DNA of 11,680 nt from Clostridium_Z sp040797585 (GTDB lineage: Bacteria; Bacillota; Clostridia; Clostridiales; Clostridiaceae). The stretch spans positions 1 through 11,680 of the forward strand of contig NZ_JBFNEO010000079.1 of the NCBI RefSeq assembly GCF_040797585.1, read 5' to 3'. Below the pieces are notes generated by a model, which was not told the origin of the DNA, did no database searches, and saw only the letters and a list, made by a program, of their open reading frames with translations. Of this stretch, positions 1 to 6,855 are shown piece after piece. A program made the position numbers and the translations under genes. Positions within the stretch are counted from its first letter, which is position 1. The number at the start of each line of letters is the position of its first letter.

Positions 1-264
1 GTTTATATACTCTATAGTGCCATCTCCATTTTTTACAACTATTTTATTTAAAAGACCCTCTTCTCCGTATCTATATTCTTTTATATTTAAGACTTTTTTG
101 TTGTTATCCTTACATATTTCCTTGACTTCTTTATCCCTAAACTTTCTTTCATATATTCCTCTTAAAGTTCCTTTTCCATCATAAACAAGCTTCTTTATCC
201 ATTGACCTTTCCAAAAGGTAAAATCTTTTATCTCTTCAAAAAATTCAATTAATTTCTCTGTCAT
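1..264 (-). CDS. Hypothetical protein, N-terminal 88 residues only (runs off left edge)
   Basis: An open frame starts at ATG 264-262 and stays open for 88 codons to the window edge, so the C-terminus is missing. A ribosome binding site (AAAGGGTG) sits about 7 bases upstream of the ATG. The protein begins MTEKLIEFFEEIKDFTFWKG and is rich in Lys, Glu and aromatic residues. It has no signal peptide or membrane segment in the visible part. Two stretches (YDGKGTLRGIYERKF and YGEEGLLNKIVVKNGDGTIEY) have a loose tyrosine/glycine turn pattern like MORN or YD-type beta-hairpin repeats, but this is only a resemblance and I do not recognise the family. It lies downstream of the hutI terminator and is probably a separate transcription unit. 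That it is a real gene is likely; its function is unknown. Confidence 0.65.
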   Translation of the reverse strand, partial: MTEKLIEFFEEIKDFTFWKGQWIKKLVYDGKGTLRGIYERKFRDKEVKEICKDNNKKVLNIKEYRYGEEGLLNKIVVKNGDGTIEYIN

Positions 265-377
265 ATAAAACACCCTTTGCATAGTATTTTTATTATATTA
301 TATAACTTTGCGCTTATTTTTACTACAGTCTCTAGATTATTAATGAAAATTTAAAGACTAGAAATATATTCCTCATT

Positions 378-423
378 ATAAAAATAAAAGGAATAGACTC
401 TCTCTCTACTCCTTTTACTTTTA
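378..423 (-). terminator. Rho-independent terminator of the hut cluster
   Basis: The arms 386-397 and 405-416 pair over 12 positions around a 7-base CTCTCTC loop. The single A/C mismatch on plus becomes a G-T wobble on minus, so the stem is complete in the direction of hut transcription. On minus it is followed by a T-rich run (TTTTATTTTTAT type). It lies about 120 bases beyond the hutI stop codon. Confidence 0.75.
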
Positions 424-539
424 TTACCATCCATTCTACTATAAATCCCTATGCAAAATCAAGGCTTTTGTGTTTATTTTCATTTAATTACTACAATTAT
501 AACTTTTTTATTATTAACTGAAAGCTAATCATCATAAAA

Positions 540-1778
540 TTACTTAATAATACAGCCCTTCTTTACCACTTTATCTACTAAATTCATCCCTATATTATAA
601 CATAGGAATTTATAAGAAGGATAATTTAATACTATTAAATCTCCCTGTTTCCCTTCTTCTAGAGAGCCTATATTATCACTTCTATCTATTGCTGCAGCTC
701 CATTTAAGGTCAGTGCAGTTATGGTCTCTTCTATAGATAAATTCATATATATGGTACTTAATGCTATGATTAAAGGAATAGAATTTGTAAAACAGCTTCC
801 TGGATTTAAATCACTAGCTAATGCTACTGCAAGACCTCTATTTATCATCTCTCTTCCCTTGGCATACTCTTCTTTTAGGCTAAATGCAGTACAAGGAAGT
901 AGGGTTGCAACAACCTTATTATCTCTCATAGCATCCATTCCCTCTTTAGAGGCTTTAAGTAAATGATCTGCAGAAACTGCTTTAACCTCTCCACTAAGTT
1001 CTGCTCCTTTAAAAGGTACAATTTCGTCTGCATGAAGCTTAACCTTCATATTAAGTTCCTTTGCCTTAAGAAGTATGTCTCTTGAATCCTCTATGGAAAA
1101 CACATTTTTCTCACAGAAAACATCACAAAATTCTGCCTTATCCTTAACCTTAGGAAGTACTTCTTTTATGATAAAATCTACATATTCCTTTTCTCTTCCC
1201 TTATATTCATTTGGAGTTGCATGAGCTCCCATAAAGGTTATGGCTATATCTATGTTGCTATCCTTATTTAACTTTTCCATAACCTCTAACTGCTTAATTT
1301 CAGTACCTAAGTTAAGTCCATATCCACTTTTTCCTTCTACTGTGGTAACCCCAAAATCTATCATGGTATTAAGTCTTTTCTTTCCGCTTTCATAAAGCTC
1401 TTCAAAGGAGGCCTCTCTTGTTTTAGTTACTGTATTTACTATGCCTCCTCCTCTTTCCATAATAGACATGTAGCTATCTCCTCTAAGTCTCCATGAAAAC
1501 TCTTCTTCTCTATAGCCACCAAATATAAAGTGAGTATGAGAATCCACAAAGCCTGGCAGCACTGCATTACCTTTGCAGTCTAAAATTTCATAGTTCTCTT
1601 CATTTATATTCTTTAAAACCTCTTCTTCTTTTCCTAAAGCCTTTATTATCCCATTCTCTATTATAATAGCTCCATTTTCTATTATTCTAAGATTTCCCAT
1701 TTCCTTACCAAAAACTGCTGATTTTCCAACAGGAGTCACTATCTGAGAAGCATTTTTTACTATTAAATCTCTTCCCAT
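540..1778 (-). CDS. hutI: Imidazolonepropionase
   Basis: A cytoplasmic metal-dependent amidohydrolase that hydrolyses 4-imidazolone-5-propionate to N-formimino-L-glutamate, the third step of histidine degradation. The protein is 412 residues, normal for the family. Zinc ligands of the amidohydrolase barrel are visible: H81 and H83 in DSHTHF, H249 in KLHADE and D323 in ASDLNPG. Other active-site residues known from Bacillus HutI are also in place: R90, Y153, H186, E252 and H272. The start at 1778 is supported by GGAG seven bases upstream, lying across the ftcD stop codon. Only 4 bases separate it from ftcD, so the two are almost certainly co-transcribed and probably translationally coupled. 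It is the last gene of the cluster. Family assignment is secure. Confidence 0.97.
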   Translation of the reverse strand: MGRDLIVKNASQIVTPVGKSAVFGKEMGNLRIIENGAIIIENGIIKALGKEEEVLKNINEENYEILDCKGNAVLPGFVDSHTHFIFGGYREEEFSWRLRGDSYMSIMERGGGIVNTVTKTREASFEELYESGKKRLNTMIDFGVTTVEGKSGYGLNLGTEIKQLEVMEKLNKDSNIDIAITFMGAHATPNEYKGREKEYVDFIIKEVLPKVKDKAEFCDVFCEKNVFSIEDSRDILLKAKELNMKVKLHADEIVPFKGAELSGEVKAVSADHLLKASKEGMDAMRDNKVVATLLPCTAFSLKEEYAKGREMINRGLAVALASDLNPGSCFTNSIPLIIALSTIYMNLSIEETITALTLNGAAAIDRSDNIGSLEEGKQGDLIVLNYPSYKFLCYNIGMNLVDKVVKKGCIIK

Positions 1779-1782
1779 AGCT

Positions 1783-2688
1783 TTACTCCATAAGTCTACT
1801 TTCTAAAACTTGATCCATGGTAAAGTCCTCTATACCCATATAATAAGATGCCACATCTATTAAAGCCTCCATAGGTACAAGTCCTACTATTTCACTTCCA
1901 ACCACATTAACTCCATACCTTTTAGCTTCCATTTTAACCATTTCAAAAGCTCTATATATGGATGTTTTTGTAAAGTCCGTCATATTCATAGATACCTGAG
2001 TGATACCTCTATCCTTAAGTTCAACTCCCATAGCCTTACAGAATCTTAATCCTCCACCTATAAATCTTACCTTTTTAGCAATAGCATCAGTTATATTTAT
2101 ATTAGAGGTATCTAAGTTTACATTAAAAGCAACTAAAGGCATTCTTGCTCCTACCGCTGTGACCCCTGCACTTTCATGCACTTCCTTTGGTCCAAAATCT
2201 GGTGTCCAATTAGGATCTTGAAGCTTCTCCTTCATTCCTTCAAACTGACCCTTTCTAACCTTAGCTAAGTTTTCTCTTTCTGGATTTGTAGCTGCTTTTT
2301 CATAAAGGAATATTGGAAGGTTATATTTTTCTGAAACTTCCTTTGCTACTTCCTTTGCTAAAGCTATAGCATCTTCCATTGTCACATTTCTAATAGGAAT
2401 AAACGGTACCACATCACAAGCTCCCATTCTTGGATGCTCTCCCTTATGCTCTCTAAGGTCTATAAGAGTTATAGCTTTTCCTATAGCATCTATCATAGCA
2501 CTTTTTAAAGCTTCTCCTTCTCCTACTAGGGTAACTACTGTTCTATTATGATCCTTATCTGAACTATAATCTAAAAGTTTGACTCCTTCTTTTCCTCTAA
2601 AAGAATCTACTATTTTTTCAACTTTTTCTAAATCACGGCCTTCACTAAAGTTTGGAACACATTGAAAAATTCTTTTAATATTACTCAT
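1783..2688 (-). CDS. ftcD: Glutamate formimidoyltransferase (single-activity form)
   Basis: Transfers the formimino group from N-formimino-L-glutamate to tetrahydrofolate, releasing glutamate and 5-formimino-THF; this closes the histidine pathway. The protein is 301 residues, matching only the two formiminotransferase domains of the roughly 540-residue bifunctional animal FTCD; the cyclodeaminase domain is absent. Family signatures are CVPNFSEGRD (10-19), DHNRT (46-50), HKGEHPRMGACDVVPF (81-96, including the histidine proposed as catalytic base in the mammalian enzyme), the HESAGVTAVGARMPLVAFNV region (171-190), and NMTDFTKTSIYRAFEMV (235-251). The start at 2688 has an excellent GGAGGG site (2697-2702) 8 bases upstream. 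It lies 196 bases after hutU, a gap filled mainly by a palindromic repeat, and 4 bases before hutI. A separate cyclodeaminase (FchA type) would be needed and is not seen here. Confidence 0.96.
   Translation of the reverse strand: MSNIKRIFQCVPNFSEGRDLEKVEKIVDSFRGKEGVKLLDYSSDKDHNRTVVTLVGEGEALKSAMIDAIGKAITLIDLREHKGEHPRMGACDVVPFIPIRNVTMEDAIALAKEVAKEVSEKYNLPIFLYEKAATNPERENLAKVRKGQFEGMKEKLQDPNWTPDFGPKEVHESAGVTAVGARMPLVAFNVNLDTSNINITDAIAKKVRFIGGGLRFCKAMGVELKDRGITQVSMNMTDFTKTSIYRAFEMVKMEAKRYGVNVVGSEIVGLVPMEALIDVASYYMGIEDFTMDQVLESRLME
1786..1789 (-). promoter_or_regulatory. hutI ribosome binding site overlapping the end of ftcD
   Basis: On minus the ftcD end reads ATG GAG TAA, and its GGAG acts as Shine-Dalgarno for the hutI ATG with 7 bases of spacing. 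Ribosomes finishing ftcD are therefore placed at the hutI start, which suggests translational coupling. Confidence 0.75.
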
Positions 2689-2729
2689 TATATAATCCCT
2701 CCAAAGTTTATTAATTAAGTTTATGACAT

Positions 2730-2846
2730 GAAATTTTTACTATAGGGTTCCTAGCCCATTATGAAAAATATACATTGATGAAGCAATTTATGTTAGAAAA
2801 TTCCGAATCATGTATATATCAAAATTTTAACTCGGAACCTTATAGT
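2730..2846. repeat. Imperfect nested palindrome in the hutU-ftcD gap
   Basis: Outer arms 2739-2754 and 2831-2846 pair at 14 of 16 positions plus one G-T wobble (ACTATAGGGTTCCTAG against CTCGGAACCTTATAGT). Inside, 2768-2775 and 2810-2817 pair perfectly (ATATACAT/ATGTATAT), and 2785-2789 with 2798-2802 could close the tip. The whole can fold into one long interrupted hairpin of about 108 nt. Its left end (2730-2753) closely resembles 6715-6739. This fits a dispersed short palindromic element or a structured intergenic RNA; it does not look like an ordinary terminator because no T-tract follows it. Confidence 0.6.
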
Positions 2847-2884
2847 TATAGAATAATCTATTTAGATTTTTTTAAATTTACTAT

Positions 2885-4912
2885 CTATTTTTTAAAAACC
2901 TCTCCAACTACTCTTTTTATAAGGCTATCTTTTGGTATATAAGGCAATGTTATATGATCTATTCCTTTATTCATATGGTTATACTCAATACTTGTAGTTA
3001 TGGAATTTTCATTTCTAGCCCAAGCTCTTCTAGCTACTCCTCCCATAACATCCCATGGCATAGCATTTTTTATTATATTGTCTACCTTCTCACTACCATC
3101 AAGTAAGAGACCAAATCCTCCATTGATAGATTTTCCAATACCTACTCCCCCTCCATTATGAAGAGCAACTAAGGTCATTCCTCTTGCGCAGTTACCTGCA
3201 AAACACTGAATAGCCATGTCTGCCATTATATTACTTCCATCTTTTATATTAGAAGTTTCTCTAAAAGGAGAATCCGTACCACTTACATCATGGTGATCAC
3301 GTCCCAGCATTATAGGCCCAACCTCTCCCTTTCTAACCATGTCATTAAATTTAAGAGCTATATTAGTTCTTCCCATGGCATCTTGATATAATATTCTAGC
3401 CTGAGTTCCAACAACTAAATCATTTTCTTCCGCATCTCTTATCCACACATAATTATCTCTATCTTGAGGTCTTCTATTTGGATCTATACATTCCATAGCA
3501 GCCTTATCTGTTTTTGTTAAATCCTCATGATTTCCACTTAAACATACCCATCTAAAAGGACCATATCCAAAGTCAAAAAGTTCTGGTCCCATAATATCCT
3601 CTACATAGGATGGGAATATAAATCCTCCCTTTTCATCTATCCCATTTTTAGCTATATCTTTGCATCCTGCATCATAAATAGCCTTCATAAAAGAATTTCC
3701 ATAATCAAAGAAATAAGTTCCTCTATCTACAAGTATTTTTATAAGCTCATAATGCTTTCTTAAGGTCTTATCAACCAATGTTTTAAAAGTATCTCTATCC
3801 TCTTTTAATAACCTAGTTCTTTCATCAAAGGTTATTCCTTGAGGGCAATATCCTCCTTCATATGCAGCATGGCAAGAAGTTTGATCTGATAATAACTCTA
3901 TATTTATATTTTTATCCACTGCATATTGGAGTAAATCCACTATATTTCCATGATAAGCTATGGATATAGGCTCTTTTTTATCCATATATTCTTTAGAAAC
4001 TCTGAAAATCTCCTCTAAATCATCGGATACTAAAGATACCCATCCTTGATTTTTTCTTGTTTCTATTCTTGAATAATCTACCTCTGCAACTATTCCAACT
4101 CCCCCAGCTATTTCAATAGCCTTTGGCTGAGCTCCACTCATTCCTCCAAGACCAGAGGATACAAAAATATGTCCTCTTAAATCTTCATCTCCTTTTATTC
4201 CAAGCTTTTGTCTACCTGCATTTAATATGGTGTTAAAAGTTCCATGAACTATCCCTTGAGGTCCTATATACATCCATCCCCCAGCTGTCATTTGTCCATA
4301 ATTAGCTACTCCCATTTGCATAGCATAGTGCCAATCATTGAAATTATCGAACATTCCTATCATTAAGGCATTAGTTATTATAACTCTAGGAGCTTCTTTA
4401 GAAGATTTAAAAATTCCAAGAGGATGTCCTGATTCTATAACTAATGTTTGTTCATCAGTTAATTCCTCTAAGTATTTTTTTATGAGTATATATTGCATCC
4501 AGTTTTGGCATACCTGTCCTGTCTCTCCATAGGTAACTAGTTCATAAGGATAAAGAGCAATATTAAAATCTAAATTATTATCTATCATAACTTGAAAGGC
4601 TTTACCTTCTAAAGTCTTTCCCTTATATTCCTCTATAGGCTTTCCATATATTCTTCCTTCTGGTCTAAATCTATATCCATATATTCTTCCCCTTGTTCTA
4701 AGCTCCTCTAAGAACTCCTCTGCTAATTCCTCATGAAATTCCTCTGGTATATATCTTAGAGCATTCTTTAAGGCTATTTCTGTATTTTCTTCTGTTAAAT
4801 TAAACCCTCTATCTGGTGCTCTCCTTATTCCCTCTAAGAATTTTGGCATAGGTGGCAATATATTATCTAATTTTATTGTCATTCCGGTAGATATTTGAGA
4901 ATTACTTACCAT
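2885..4912 (-). CDS. hutU: Urocanate hydratase (urocanase), long form
   Basis: Cytoplasmic NAD+-dependent lyase that adds water to urocanate to give 4-imidazolone-5-propionate, the second step of histidine degradation. At 675 residues it is about 120 longer than the common bacterial enzyme (about 550) and close to the vertebrate urocanase length; the N-terminal stretch ALKNALRYIPEEFHEELAEE (47-66) resembles the long branch. Conserved blocks are YGETGQVCQNW (128-138), MTAGGWMYIGPQGIVHGT (208-225), the glycine-rich NAD+-binding GLGGMSGAQPKA (254-265), GPFRWVCLSG (451-460), GRDHHDVSGTDSP (537-549) and ALHNGGGVGIG (583-593). Where short urocanases have the cysteine of the FQGLPARICW signature, this protein reads ARILY with L508. 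The start at 4912 is set by AAGGGGG with 7 bases of spacing; the Met at codon 11 has no such site. It is the first gene of the hut cluster, separated from the transporter upstream by a terminator and a 517-bp gap. Confidence 0.97.
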   Translation of the reverse strand: MVSNSQISTGMTIKLDNILPPMPKFLEGIRRAPDRGFNLTEENTEIALKNALRYIPEEFHEELAEEFLEELRTRGRIYGYRFRPEGRIYGKPIEEYKGKTLEGKAFQVMIDNNLDFNIALYPYELVTYGETGQVCQNWMQYILIKKYLEELTDEQTLVIESGHPLGIFKSSKEAPRVIITNALMIGMFDNFNDWHYAMQMGVANYGQMTAGGWMYIGPQGIVHGTFNTILNAGRQKLGIKGDEDLRGHIFVSSGLGGMSGAQPKAIEIAGGVGIVAEVDYSRIETRKNQGWVSLVSDDLEEIFRVSKEYMDKKEPISIAYHGNIVDLLQYAVDKNINIELLSDQTSCHAAYEGGYCPQGITFDERTRLLKEDRDTFKTLVDKTLRKHYELIKILVDRGTYFFDYGNSFMKAIYDAGCKDIAKNGIDEKGGFIFPSYVEDIMGPELFDFGYGPFRWVCLSGNHEDLTKTDKAAMECIDPNRRPQDRDNYVWIRDAEENDLVVGTQARILYQDAMGRTNIALKFNDMVRKGEVGPIMLGRDHHDVSGTDSPFRETSNIKDGSNIMADMAIQCFAGNCARGMTLVALHNGGGVGIGKSINGGFGLLLDGSEKVDNIIKNAMPWDVMGGVARRAWARNENSITTSIEYNHMNKGIDHITLPYIPKDSLIKRVVGEVFKK

Positions 4913-4952
4913 AACCCTTCCCCCTTATAATCCTTATTTGAAGCATATTAAT

Positions 4953-4983
4953 AAATACTTAGTCAATACCTTAGTAAGTATTT
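4953..4983. promoter_or_regulatory. Candidate operator: inverted repeat upstream of hutU
   Basis: Perfect 9-bp arms AAATACTTA (4953-4961) and TAAGTATTT (4975-4983) lie about 40 to 70 bases upstream of the hutU start. On the minus strand a TTGACT hexamer lies inside the spacer, but no good -10 follows at 17 bases, so the promoter itself is not fixed. The position would suit a regulator of the hut genes; this is inferred from symmetry and location only. Confidence 0.35.
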
Positions 4984-5212
4984 TAAAGATTCTGTAAATA
5001 CTAAAGAGACTATACTTTATATATTTGACCACTAACTTTATTTCATATGCATTATATATATATTTTATAATTTAAATAAGATTTTTCCAATAACTTACTT
5101 TACCATGATAATATACTATTGCTTTAACTAATAAATCTGAGCATAACTTCTATTATATTTTGGATCTAGCAACAGGTATACAAATTTTAATCACTTATAT
5201 ATCACTTGAATT

Positions 5213-5237
5213 ATTCGACTTTATGAAGTCAGTGAAT
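5213..5237. repeat. Small bulged hairpin
   Basis: GACTT (5217-5221) pairs with AAGTC (5226-5230) around a TATG loop. The stem continues as ATTC/GAAT (5213-5216, 5234-5237) past a 3-base AGT bulge. No T-tract follows, so it is not a terminator. Significance unknown. Confidence 0.3.
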
Positions 5238-5267
5238 CAATGGGGATGTAGCACAAAGAATAAAAAC

Positions 5268-5281
5268 TACAATATATTGTA
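5268..5281. repeat. Perfect 14-bp palindrome TACAATATATTGTA
   Basis: Every base pairs with its partner across the centre. It lies about 360 bases upstream of hutU and could be a dimeric regulator site. Palindromes arise easily in AT-rich DNA, so support is weak. Confidence 0.3.
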
Positions 5282-5360
5282 TTAGATTCTTAAATTCTAA
5301 AACAACATATTGAGATTAGATTTCTTAATGCGATAGCCCTATCTATAAAAATAAGAGTTA

Positions 5361-5404
5361 TATAAAAAGAACTCCTATTAAGATAACATTATCTTAATAG
5401 GAGT
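5361..5404 (-). terminator. Rho-independent terminator of nucleoside transporter 2
   Basis: Perfect 14-bp arms, 5371-5384 and 5391-5404 (ACTCCTATTAAGAT and its complement), close a 6-base AACATT loop. On minus the stem runs straight into TTCTTTTTATA. It begins 25 bases after the transporter stop codon and should isolate it from hutU. Confidence 0.9.
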
Positions 5405-5429
5405 CTTTATCAATTTAATATACTATGTA

Positions 5430-6650
5430 TTATATTAATATACCTGCTATAGTTGCAGTTATAAATCCTGCTAAGGATCCACCAATTAGTGCCTTTATTC
5501 CAAGTTTAGCTATATCAGAACGTCTTTCTGGTGCTAAACTTCCTATTCCACCAATCTCCACAGCTACAGAGCTAAAGTTAGCAAATCCACATAGAGCATA
5601 AGTAAGAATTACTACGGTTTTAGGATTTAATGCTCCGGATTTTATTAAAGGAGATAGTTCAGAGTATGCAACAAACTCATTTATTACTATTTTCTTTCCT
5701 AAAAGATCTCCTGCTACTAATATATCTGATGCAGGTACCCCCATAATATAAGCTATAGGAGCGAATAGTCTACCAAATATCCAGCTTAGGTTTATATATC
5801 CCATACCAAAAATACCAAATATATAAGATGTTAAAGCATTAACTAAAGCTATTAATGAAATAAAAGCAAGAAGCATAGCTCCTACATTTAAAGCAATACT
5901 AAGTCCATCTGAAGCTCCCATAGCAGCAGCTTCTATAATACTTGATGAAGTTTTATCCAGCTTAAGATCAAAGTTATCCTTTGTTAAAGGCTTCTCTGTT
6001 TCAGGTATCATTATTTTAGATATTATAAGACCTGCTGGAGCTGCCATTATACTTGCTGCAAGTAAGTGTCCTGCATTTACTCCCATGGAAATATACCCTG
6101 CCATAACACCGCCAGCAACAGTTGCCATACCTCCGGTCATTATAGCAAGAAGTTCTGACTTTGTCATAGATTTAATATAAGGCTTTACAACTAAAGGAGC
6201 CTCATTTAATCCTAGGAAAACATTAGCAACTGCAGATGTAGTCTCTGCTCCACTAGTTCCAAGAGCCTTAGCTATTACTTTAGTAATTATCTTTATAATA
6301 AATTGCATAATTCCTAAATAGTATAATACACTCATAAAAGCTGAGAAAAATATTATTGTGGGAAGAATTTGAAGGGCAAATACTGAACCAACCTTATCTG
6401 GATTTACTAAATCTCCAAATAAAAATGCTGTTCCCTCCCTTGTAAAATTTAATAATGCAGATATACCATCGCTTATGGTTAAAAATATCTTTCTTCCTAT
6501 AGGGATTTTAAGAATTATTATAGCAAAGGTAAACTGAACAATTATTCCTGTTATAACCAGTCTCCAATTAATCTTTTTCTTATTTTCTGATAATAAATAT
6601 GCTATTCCTATTAATATTATTAGACCTAAAACTCCTATGAATCTTTCCAT
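5430..6650 (-). CDS. Concentrative nucleoside transporter, NupC/CNT family (copy 2)
   Basis: Inner-membrane symporter for uptake of nucleosides, driven by sodium or protons. The protein has 406 residues with several long hydrophobic segments, in the usual CNT order: N-terminal domain (about 8-80), central gate domain (about 93-205) and C-terminal domain (about 205-405). Family marks are GTSGAETTSAVANVF (131-145), NEAPLVVKPYI (149-159), the CNT motif GKKxxxNEF (318-326, N324 and E325) and GFANFSSVAV (355-364), whose F356, N358 and S361 match substrate-contact residues in the Vibrio CNT structure. At the first re-entrant hairpin, where typical CNTs have GQTE or GQSE, this copy reads G-L-N-E with L148 in place of the base-contacting glutamine. 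The start is supported by AAGGAG 8 bases upstream. It follows its paralogue by about 205 bases but has its own terminator. Nucleoside specificity cannot be read from the sequence. Confidence 0.93.
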   Translation of the reverse strand: MERFIGVLGLIILIGIAYLLSENKKKINWRLVITGIIVQFTFAIIILKIPIGRKIFLTISDGISALLNFTREGTAFLFGDLVNPDKVGSVFALQILPTIIFFSAFMSVLYYLGIMQFIIKIITKVIAKALGTSGAETTSAVANVFLGLNEAPLVVKPYIKSMTKSELLAIMTGGMATVAGGVMAGYISMGVNAGHLLAASIMAAPAGLIISKIMIPETEKPLTKDNFDLKLDKTSSSIIEAAAMGASDGLSIALNVGAMLLAFISLIALVNALTSYIFGIFGMGYINLSWIFGRLFAPIAYIMGVPASDILVAGDLLGKKIVINEFVAYSELSPLIKSGALNPKTVVILTYALCGFANFSSVAVEIGGIGSLAPERRSDIAKLGIKALIGGSLAGFITATIAGILI

Positions 6651-6714
6651 ATAAATTTCTCCTTACCTTTGTATTTCCCTTAAATCACCAAAATAAATAT
6701 TCAATCCTTATATC

Positions 6715-6758
6715 GAAATTTTATATTATAAAGTTCCTAAGTAAGTTCTTAGTTTATA
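6715..6758. repeat. Hairpin related to the hutU-ftcD palindrome
   Basis: The left part (6715-6739) matches 2730-2753 at about 20 positions with one indel, sharing GAAATTTT, TATA and GTTCCTA. Here it folds with its own right side: CTAAG 6737-6741 with CTTAG 6748-6752 around a TAAGTT loop, then TATAAA 6727-6732 with TTTATA 6753-6758, leaving GTTC bulged. On minus it offers a TATAAT hexamer (6725-6730), about 75 bases upstream of transporter copy 2, but without a good -35. Confidence 0.45.
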
Positions 6759-6828
6759 CCTATGATTTTTCACAGGTTAAATCATAACTTCAAGAGATGG
6801 ATAAATTTAAAAATACATTAAAAGGTAT

Positions 6829-6853
6829 AAAAAGTGGCAAAAAACCACTTTTT
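6829..6853 (-). terminator. Rho-independent terminator of nucleoside transporter 1
   Basis: Perfect 9-bp arms AAAAAGTGG (6829-6837) and CCACTTTTT (6845-6853) with a 7-base loop. The T-tract is the descending arm itself plus TATA on minus. The hairpin starts 2 bases after the stop codon. It suggests that the two transporter copies are mostly transcribed apart, perhaps with some readthrough. Confidence 0.8.
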
Positions 6854-6855
6854 AT

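Larger units (their letters stand above)
4913..5429. other. 517-bp intergenic region between nucleoside transporter 2 and hutU
   Basis: No convincing gene. In transcription order it holds the transporter terminator (5361-5404), a perfect 14-bp palindrome (5268-5281), a small hairpin (5213-5237), very AT-rich DNA, the inverted repeat at 4953-4983 and the hutU ribosome binding site (4920-4926). The part from about 5150 to 5345 has more G and C and less A/T-run sequence than the rest. A 57-codon plus-strand frame without ATG crosses it and ends in TAG near 5285. This may be the remnant of a lost gene or insertion, but I cannot identify it. The hut promoter should lie here. Confidence 0.5.

Noticed and set aside
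721..966. Plus-strand open frame opposite hutI
   Set aside because: It lies wholly antisense to a well-conserved hutI, has no ribosome binding site that I can see, and its protein resembles nothing. The other plus-strand frames inside hutU, ftcD, fbp, the transporter and yedF are rejected for the same reason.
2855..2873. AATCTA-TT-TAGATT hairpin followed by T-tract on plus
   Set aside because: The T-tract is on plus, where no gene reads into it. The stem is only 6 A/T-rich pairs with a 2-base loop, and on minus no T-run follows.
4880..4882. Alternative hutU start at codon 11
   Set aside because: No ribosome binding site precedes it, while the ATG at 4912 has AAGGGGG at 7 bases.
5110..5285. 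57-codon stop-free plus-strand frame containing DFMKSVNQWGCSTKNK
   Set aside because: It has no ATG near its beginning and no ribosome binding site, and the peptide is not recognisable. Kept only as a possible remnant in the findings.
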